Positions 6,175 through 10,011 of a stretch of 10,011 nucleotides of DNA are shown in pieces. Source of the DNA: a bacterium. Its GTDB lineage: Bacteria > Spirochaetota > Spirochaetia > Treponematales > Rectinemataceae. Numbering within the stretch: the stretch's first letter is position 1; each line of letters starts with the position of its first letter. The position numbers and the translations under genes were made by a program. The stretch is taken from positions 1-10,011 of the forward strand of contig JAKALZ010000045.1 of the NCBI GenBank assembly GCA_021813065.1. Direction: 5' to 3'. The notes below the pieces were generated by a model, which saw only the letters and a program-made list of their open reading frames with translations, did not search any database and was not told where the DNA came from.

Positions 6175-7272
6175 ATGAACGAATTCCGAAGCGTATTCCT
6201 CGACGATATAGCATCAGAGATAGTGTTGCTCGATCAGACTCTTCTGCCGAACGAGGTGAAGTACCTTCGACTGTCGCGGCTCGACGATATCTGGGAAGCT
6301 ATCAGAAATTTGCGCGTGCGTGGCGCTCCCGCGATAGGAATCGCGGCGGCGTATGGCCTCTATATCGCGGTAAAAAGAGAAGGGGCATCCTCCATCGATG
6401 GCGCTTTGCGGCTGGTTCAGCGCGCGAAAAAGAAACTGGAAACCTCGCGTCCGACCGCGGTCAACCTCTTCTGGGCCCTCGATCGGATGGAGCGGAGAGC
6501 ACTCGCGGCTTCGGAGCGAGCCAAGGCGGCGGAAAGCGCGAACGCGGCGTCGTTTTCCCCTGCAGAATCTGTCGCGAGCATCCTCGGTGAACTCAAGGCC
6601 GAAGCCGATTCGATACGCGATGAAGACGCGTCGATGTGCCGGAAGATCGGCGATCATGGGCTTTCGCTCTTGAAACCCGGGATGGGCATCCTGACCCACT
6701 GCAACGCCGGCGCCCTCGCCACCTCAGAGTTCGGCACGGCGCTCGCGCCTCTCTATCTCGGAAACGAGCGTGGATATCAGTTCAAGGTTTTTGCCGATGA
6801 GACGAGGCCTCTTCTGCAAGGGGCCCGGCTCACCGCGTGGGAACTCTCGAGAAACGGTATCGATGTAACCGTGATCTGCGACAATATGGCCGCGAGCGTC
6901 ATGAAGCGCGGGCTTGTGCAGGCAGCGCTTGTCGGATGCGACCGGATCGCGGCGAACGGCGATATCGCCAATAAGATCGGCACGTTGGGGGTGGCGATAC
7001 TTGCCAAACACTATGGTATTCCGCTCTACGTGCTCGGTCCTACTTCGACCATCGATTGGGCGTGTCCTTCGGGCGCGCACATATCCATCGAACAAAGGCC
7101 GCCCGAAGAAGTCACGACTTCCTGGTACTTACAGCGAATGGTGCCCGAAGGCGTGCCCGCCCTCAACCCCGCCTTCGACGTGACCGATGCGCCGCTCATT
7201 TCAGCCATCATCACCGAGAAGGGCATCGCGTATCAGCCGCTCGCGGAATCGCTGCGCGCCTTTCGCGATTGA
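6175..7272 (+). CDS. mtnA: S-methyl-5-thioribose-1-phosphate isomerase
   Basis: The product is 365 residues. It isomerises methylthioribose-1-phosphate to methylthioribulose-1-phosphate in the cytoplasmic methionine salvage pathway; some bacteria use the same enzyme on 5-deoxyribose-1-phosphate from 5'-deoxyadenosine. Family motifs in order are RGAPAIGIAAAYG (substrate loop), PTAVNL, THCNAGALAT with the catalytic-type Cys, ETRPLLQGARLTAWEL, CDNMAA with the catalytic-type Asp, and GCDRIAANGDIANKIGT; these distinguish it from eIF2B-like relatives. An Ala/Ser/Glu-rich stretch (AKAAESANAASFSPAESVAS) after the ALDRMERRAL helix makes it slightly longer than many homologues. It is a lone plus-strand gene with no mtnK, mtnP or mtnB beside it. 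It is transcribed away from lipA and ends 3 bp from the convergent bactofilin gene. Confidence 0.95.
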   Translation: MNEFRSVFLDDIASEIVLLDQTLLPNEVKYLRLSRLDDIWEAIRNLRVRGAPAIGIAAAYGLYIAVKREGASSIDGALRLVQRAKKKLETSRPTAVNLFWALDRMERRALAASERAKAAESANAASFSPAESVASILGELKAEADSIRDEDASMCRKIGDHGLSLLKPGMGILTHCNAGALATSEFGTALAPLYLGNERGYQFKVFADETRPLLQGARLTAWELSRNGIDVTVICDNMAASVMKRGLVQAALVGCDRIAANGDIANKIGTLGVAILAKHYGIPLYVLGPTSTIDWACPSGAHISIEQRPPEEVTTSWYLQRMVPEGVPALNPAFDVTDAPLISAIITEKGIAYQPLAESLRAFRD

Positions 7273-7275
7273 GGC

Positions 7276-7881
7276 TTAGATCGTCTCGAGTTTCTCCTGA
7301 GCCTTGTGGATGTCGAGGTTGCCCTTGAGTTCAGCCCCTTCCTGAATCGAGATCGATCCCGCTTTAATGTTTCCGTCGATCACCGCGTTCGCGTTGAGTC
7401 GTACCACATTCGAGGCACTAAGGTTGCCAGTAACCTTGCTGTCGACGGAGATCCGTTCCGCGCTTATGTTGCCGTTGACGTTCGATCCCTGGGCGAGGTC
7501 GACCATCGATTTTGCGACGATATCGCCGTTAATCGAGCCAGATACGAGCTGAAATGAGCGGGCGTTGATATTGCCCTCAATGTGGCCCGACACCACCATG
7601 TCGTTCTCGCAGGTGACATCACCAAGAATAGTGCCGAACACATTGATGTTCGACGAACTCGTCACAGACCCCTTGATCACCATGTCCGCGGTGATCGTTG
7701 CCTCAGCCGATTGTCGCGGTACCTGGGCCTGAGCGCTCGCTACGGCGGCGATATGCGCCGCTGAGGGCTCTGGATCAAACCCATTGACTGTTTCCACAGC
7801 CATTTCGGCAGCCTCATGGTCCTCATCCTTGCCGTGCAGGAGTTCATCGAAAGCCTTGCCGAAATTGCTCTTCTCTTTCAT
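7276..7881 (-). CDS. Bactofilin (polymer-forming cytoskeletal protein)
   Basis: The product is 201 residues. Residues 62-192 are a bactofilin (DUF583) domain: repeated short beta-helix turns with Gly-Asn/Asp corners, such as NINVFGTILGDVTC, GHIEGNINARS, GSINGDIVAKS, NVNGNISAE and VIDGNIKAGSISIQEGAELKGNLD. The N-terminal 60 residues are acidic then Ala/Gln-rich and probably disordered; the C-terminal tail is short. Bactofilins polymerise without nucleotide and act as scaffolds for cell shape, appendages or envelope enzymes. It is the second gene after a polysaccharide deacetylase: GGAGGA, six bases before the ATG, sits against the deacetylase stop, 12 bp away. This suggests one transcript and a shared envelope job; the direct partner is inference. 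There is no terminator between it and mtnA. Confidence 0.93.
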   Translation of the reverse strand: MKEKSNFGKAFDELLHGKDEDHEAAEMAVETVNGFDPEPSAAHIAAVASAQAQVPRQSAEATITADMVIKGSVTSSSNINVFGTILGDVTCENDMVVSGHIEGNINARSFQLVSGSINGDIVAKSMVDLAQGSNVNGNISAERISVDSKVTGNLSASNVVRLNANAVIDGNIKAGSISIQEGAELKGNLDIHKAQEKLETI

Positions 7882-7893
7882 TGACGTTCCTCC

Positions 7894-8799
7894 TCAATTT
7901 TCCTCAGGATAGACAAACATCGGCGGTCTCACTGTGTTGTCGAGCGCGGCAAAGGTGTAGCCCTCCGCCTGGAGTCTCTCAATGATCTGTGGCAGCGCCT
8001 TCAAGAGATCAGCGTTGCCGTTGTCGTGCATCAACACGAAAGCTGGCCCCCAACAGAGCTTTACCCCATTGAGCACATTCTCAAGCATCGACTCGGAGGT
8101 CGCGTCTTTGATAGCATCGCCCGCGCTCACATTCCAATCGCAGTAGATGAGTCCCCTCCGCAGCATCTCCGCGCAGAGCGGGGGATAGATTTTGAGATTG
8201 TAGGTGTTGATGCTTCCTCCGGGAAAACGAACCAGAGTAGGCGCGATTGCTGTCGTATTCTTGATGTAGAGATAGTTTTTATTGAGATCCTCGATACAGT
8301 TCTCAACAGACGCGTAGATGAGAGAATACTGATGCGTGTAGCTGTGCATTCCAATTGTATTCCCGTCTTTGGCGATCTGCTTGAGCCACGAGGAGGCGAA
8401 TACGCTCGATTTTCCATTCACGAAAAAGGTGGCGTGTATACCGTGCTTCTTAAGTATATCGAGGATCGGCAGGGTAGACGTCGATGGGCCGTCATCGAAG
8501 GTGAGAAAAACCGTTTTCGGGTTTACGAGATCGTCGTTAAACCCGGAAAAAGAGGCCTTCATCTCAGGATAGAGAAGCTGATAGGAGAGCAGGGGCTTTT
8601 GCCGCACGATCGAGGCCGCGTCGTAGGAGGTTGTGCCGATGGTGACCGCATCGTCGCCGCCGATCACTCTCGTCTCGATTTCATCCCGTAGCTTCGCGTT
8701 CTGCAGCGAGAGAAGCACCACGCCTCCGCACGGCAACGCGATAAGGGCGAGAATGCATGCGATCAGCATCCTTCTCCAAAATCGTACGCTCTTTTTCAT
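7894..8799 (-). CDS. Membrane-anchored polysaccharide deacetylase (NodB domain)
   Basis: The product is 301 residues. Residues 1-10 are basic (KKSVRFWRR) and 11-32 form one hydrophobic segment, so the protein is probably anchored in the inner membrane with its catalytic domain outside; ALPCGG is not a convincing lipobox because Pro precedes Cys. The carbohydrate esterase 4/NodB motifs are complete: TFDDGP with D102/D103, HSYTH with H152/H156 (the metal triad is D103-H152-H156), RFPGGS (191-196), DWNVSAGD (221-228) and LMHD with H258. Such enzymes remove N- or O-acetyl groups from peptidoglycan or other polysaccharides; PgdA-like peptidoglycan N-deacetylase activity is likely but the substrate cannot be read from sequence. 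It is the first gene of the pair with bactofilin. AAGG nine bases before the ATG is a modest ribosome binding site. Confidence 0.9.
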   Translation of the reverse strand: MKKSVRFWRRMLIACILALIALPCGGVVLLSLQNAKLRDEIETRVIGGDDAVTIGTTSYDAASIVRQKPLLSYQLLYPEMKASFSGFNDDLVNPKTVFLTFDDGPSTSTLPILDILKKHGIHATFFVNGKSSVFASSWLKQIAKDGNTIGMHSYTHQYSLIYASVENCIEDLNKNYLYIKNTTAIAPTLVRFPGGSINTYNLKIYPPLCAEMLRRGLIYCDWNVSAGDAIKDATSESMLENVLNGVKLCWGPAFVLMHDNGNADLLKALPQIIERLQAEGYTFAALDNTVRPPMFVYPEEN

Positions 8800-8819
8800 A
8801 TATTGCGGCCTTATTGTCT

Positions 8820-8848
8820 ATTGTGGGGAAACATTTTCGCGAAGTCAA
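8820..8848 (-). promoter_or_regulatory. Possible promoter for the deacetylase-bactofilin pair
   Basis: The minus strand shows TTGACT (8848-8843, 5 of 6), a 17-bp spacer and CACAAT (8825-8820, 4 of 6), placing a start about 13 nt before the deacetylase ATG. It sits just after the stop of the radical SAM gene, in the 63-bp gap 8800-8862. No terminator hairpin is visible in that gap. Confidence 0.45.
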
Positions 8849-8862
8849 TGCAAACGCGAGGC

Positions 8863-10011
8863 CTAGGCGAAAAAATCAAATTGAGGGGGCGAAGGGGATT
8901 GGTGTGGCGGGGCCTCCTTAAGAAACTCGCGCAGCGCGGCCGGTTCATCGATTCCGCGAGGCGCGCTCAGCGCCCCATCCGCGATATCCTCGCGCGGCAT
9001 CGAAGCTCCCCGGACTGTGATAAACCAGCCCGCCACCCGGTTGCGTATCCTGAGTCGGCGCAGCGATGCCAGACTGAGGCTGCCCGATTTTCTGAGTTCG
9101 AGAATTCGGCGCGCTGTCCGCGGTCCAATGCCAGGTATTCTGAGAATCCGCGTCAAATCGGCAGTCATCAGCTCTATAGGGAAAAATTCTGGGTGCCGGA
9201 GTGCCCATGAAGTTTTTGGGTCAAGATCCTCGTCGAGCTCGTCGTTAGTCTCAAAGAGCTCCGATGACGAAAACCCATACCACCTGAAGAGCATGTCCGC
9301 TTGGTAGAGGCGGAATTCCCGGCGGTAGGGCGGCGAGCTCGGGTGGGGGAGCGATGGCGAAGCGCCTTCTGGACGGAAAGCTGAGTAATACACGCGTCGA
9401 ACATTGAAACTGTTGTAGAGATGCTGCGCGAGCGAGAGGATGACTGAATCCGGTTCGGGACTCGCGCCGACAATGAGCTGCGTTGTCTGTCCTGCTGACA
9501 TATAGCCATCTAGGCCAGCGCCATGAACGAGCGTGCTTTTCCCAGCGCGAAAGAGAGGATTCGTCGCCCGCGAAGCATCGCGCTCATTTTCTCTCTCTCG
9601 AATGAGCGAGCAAATCGTGGCCATAGGGGAGAGTATCGCGTCGGCGGTCTTCTCGGGGGCGATCCGGCAGAGGCTCTCCTCGGTTGGCAATTCGATGTTG
9701 ACTGACACGCGCGTGGCGTAGCGCATTGCCGCGTGGACAAGAGCCTCCGAGGACCCAGGTATCACTTTGAGATGCAAGTACCCGCGATACCTGTAACGTT
9801 CTCTTAGGCTGCGCGCCATCCACACAAGGCGCTCCATAGTGTCGTCCGGCGAACCGAGCACCCCTGACGATATGAATGCTCCATGAATCACGCCACGCGC
9901 GCTGAAATCGGCGATCGTCTTCGCGAGGTCCTCGGGCTGAAACGTCGCGCGCCGTACGTTGGCCGAGCGCCTATTGACGCAGTATGCGCAGTCATACGCG
10001 CACGCATTTGA
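8863..10011 (-). CDS. Putative DNA modification/repair radical SAM protein, partial (5' end outside the window)
   Basis: The frame is open to the right edge, leaving 382 residues without the start. The visible part begins SNACAYDCAYCVNRRS, a CxxxCxxC radical SAM cluster (C4, C8, C11 of the fragment). It continues with GAFISSGVLGSPDDTMERL, GYLHLKVIPG, SVNIELPTEESL and LAPEK-like text, the pattern of the radical SAM family linked to a uracil-DNA-glycosylase-like protein. Residues 283-308 hold a helix-hairpin-helix (TADLTRILRIPGIGPRTARRI), a nonspecific DNA-binding motif. The C-terminal 60 residues are Pro/Arg-rich and variable. The family is inferred to modify or repair DNA, but its reaction is unproven. 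The usual glycosylase-like partner is not downstream and could only lie beyond the right edge. The ATG at 9891 is internal, as it would cut off the cluster cysteines. Confidence 0.9.
   Translation of the reverse strand, partial: SNACAYDCAYCVNRRSANVRRATFQPEDLAKTIADFSARGVIHGAFISSGVLGSPDDTMERLVWMARSLRERYRYRGYLHLKVIPGSSEALVHAAMRYATRVSVNIELPTEESLCRIAPEKTADAILSPMATICSLIRERENERDASRATNPLFRAGKSTLVHGAGLDGYMSAGQTTQLIVGASPEPDSVILSLAQHLYNSFNVRRVYYSAFRPEGASPSLPHPSSPPYRREFRLYQADMLFRWYGFSSSELFETNDELDEDLDPKTSWALRHPEFFPIELMTADLTRILRIPGIGPRTARRILELRKSGSLSLASLRRLRIRNRVAGWFITVRGASMPREDIADGALSAPRGIDEPAALREFLKEAPPHQSPSPPQFDFFA

Noticed and set aside
7260..7300. A terminator between convergent mtnA and bactofilin
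   Set aside because: The stops are 3 bp apart and I could find no GC-rich hairpin followed by a T run on either strand.
8026..8691. A 221-codon plus-strand open frame opposite the deacetylase
   Set aside because: It is the shadow of the NodB domain, whose catalytic motifs are all intact on the minus strand.
9889..9891. The ATG at 9891 as the start of the radical SAM gene
   Set aside because: The frame stays open to the window edge and the upstream part encodes the essential CxxxCxxC cluster.

Overview
The window reads as a bacterial chromosome segment carrying housekeeping, signalling and envelope genes. From about position 440 to the right end, most genes are on the minus strand, codon use is uniform, and GC is moderate (about 49% over three hand-counted lines). 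The mix suggests a spirochaete-like or similar Gram-negative bacterium: a bactofilin, a membrane-anchored polysaccharide deacetylase, a LytS-type sensor kinase with an Rcp1-like regulator, and lipA with a split lipoate ligase. That placement is tentative. The first 430 bases differ: about 68% GC over five hand-counted lines, holding a glycogen synthase tail and a DUF309 gene on the plus strand.

Layout. 1-436 (+): C-terminus of GlgA, then a DUF309 protein overlapping it by 8 bp. 330-4010 (-): a three-gene signalling cassette in the order sensor kinase, Rcp1-like receiver, REC-PAS-GAF protein. 4073-6042 (-): an operon lipA, lplB-like, lplA, in which lipoyl synthase is joined to a lipoate-protein ligase whose accessory C-terminal domain is a separate protein. 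6043-6174: a 132-bp divergent promoter region with good sigma70-type hexamers in both directions and two small palindromes. 6175-7272 (+): mtnA. 7276-8799 (-): a NodB-type polysaccharide deacetylase followed by a bactofilin, converging on mtnA with a 3-bp gap. 8863-10011 (-): a DNA modification/repair-type radical SAM protein with a C-terminal helix-hairpin-helix, cut by the window edge at its 5' end.

How the genes work together. LipA makes lipoyl groups on octanoylated proteins and the LplA/LplB pair would attach lipoate or octanoate to the same acceptors. LipA releases 5'-deoxyadenosine, and MtnA, transcribed away from the same intergenic region, belongs to methylthioadenosine salvage and in some bacteria to 5'-deoxyadenosine salvage. 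The kinase and two receiver proteins look like one phosphorelay. The deacetylase and bactofilin probably act together on the cell envelope.

The points most worth a second look are: the likely breakpoint near 400-440, where two convergent genes each appear to lose their natural C-terminus and GC changes sharply; the split lipoate ligase; and the lipA promoter, whose -10 box lies only 7 nt before the ATG, which predicts a leaderless mRNA. I saw no insertion sequence, CRISPR array, tRNA, rRNA or convincing intrinsic terminator.
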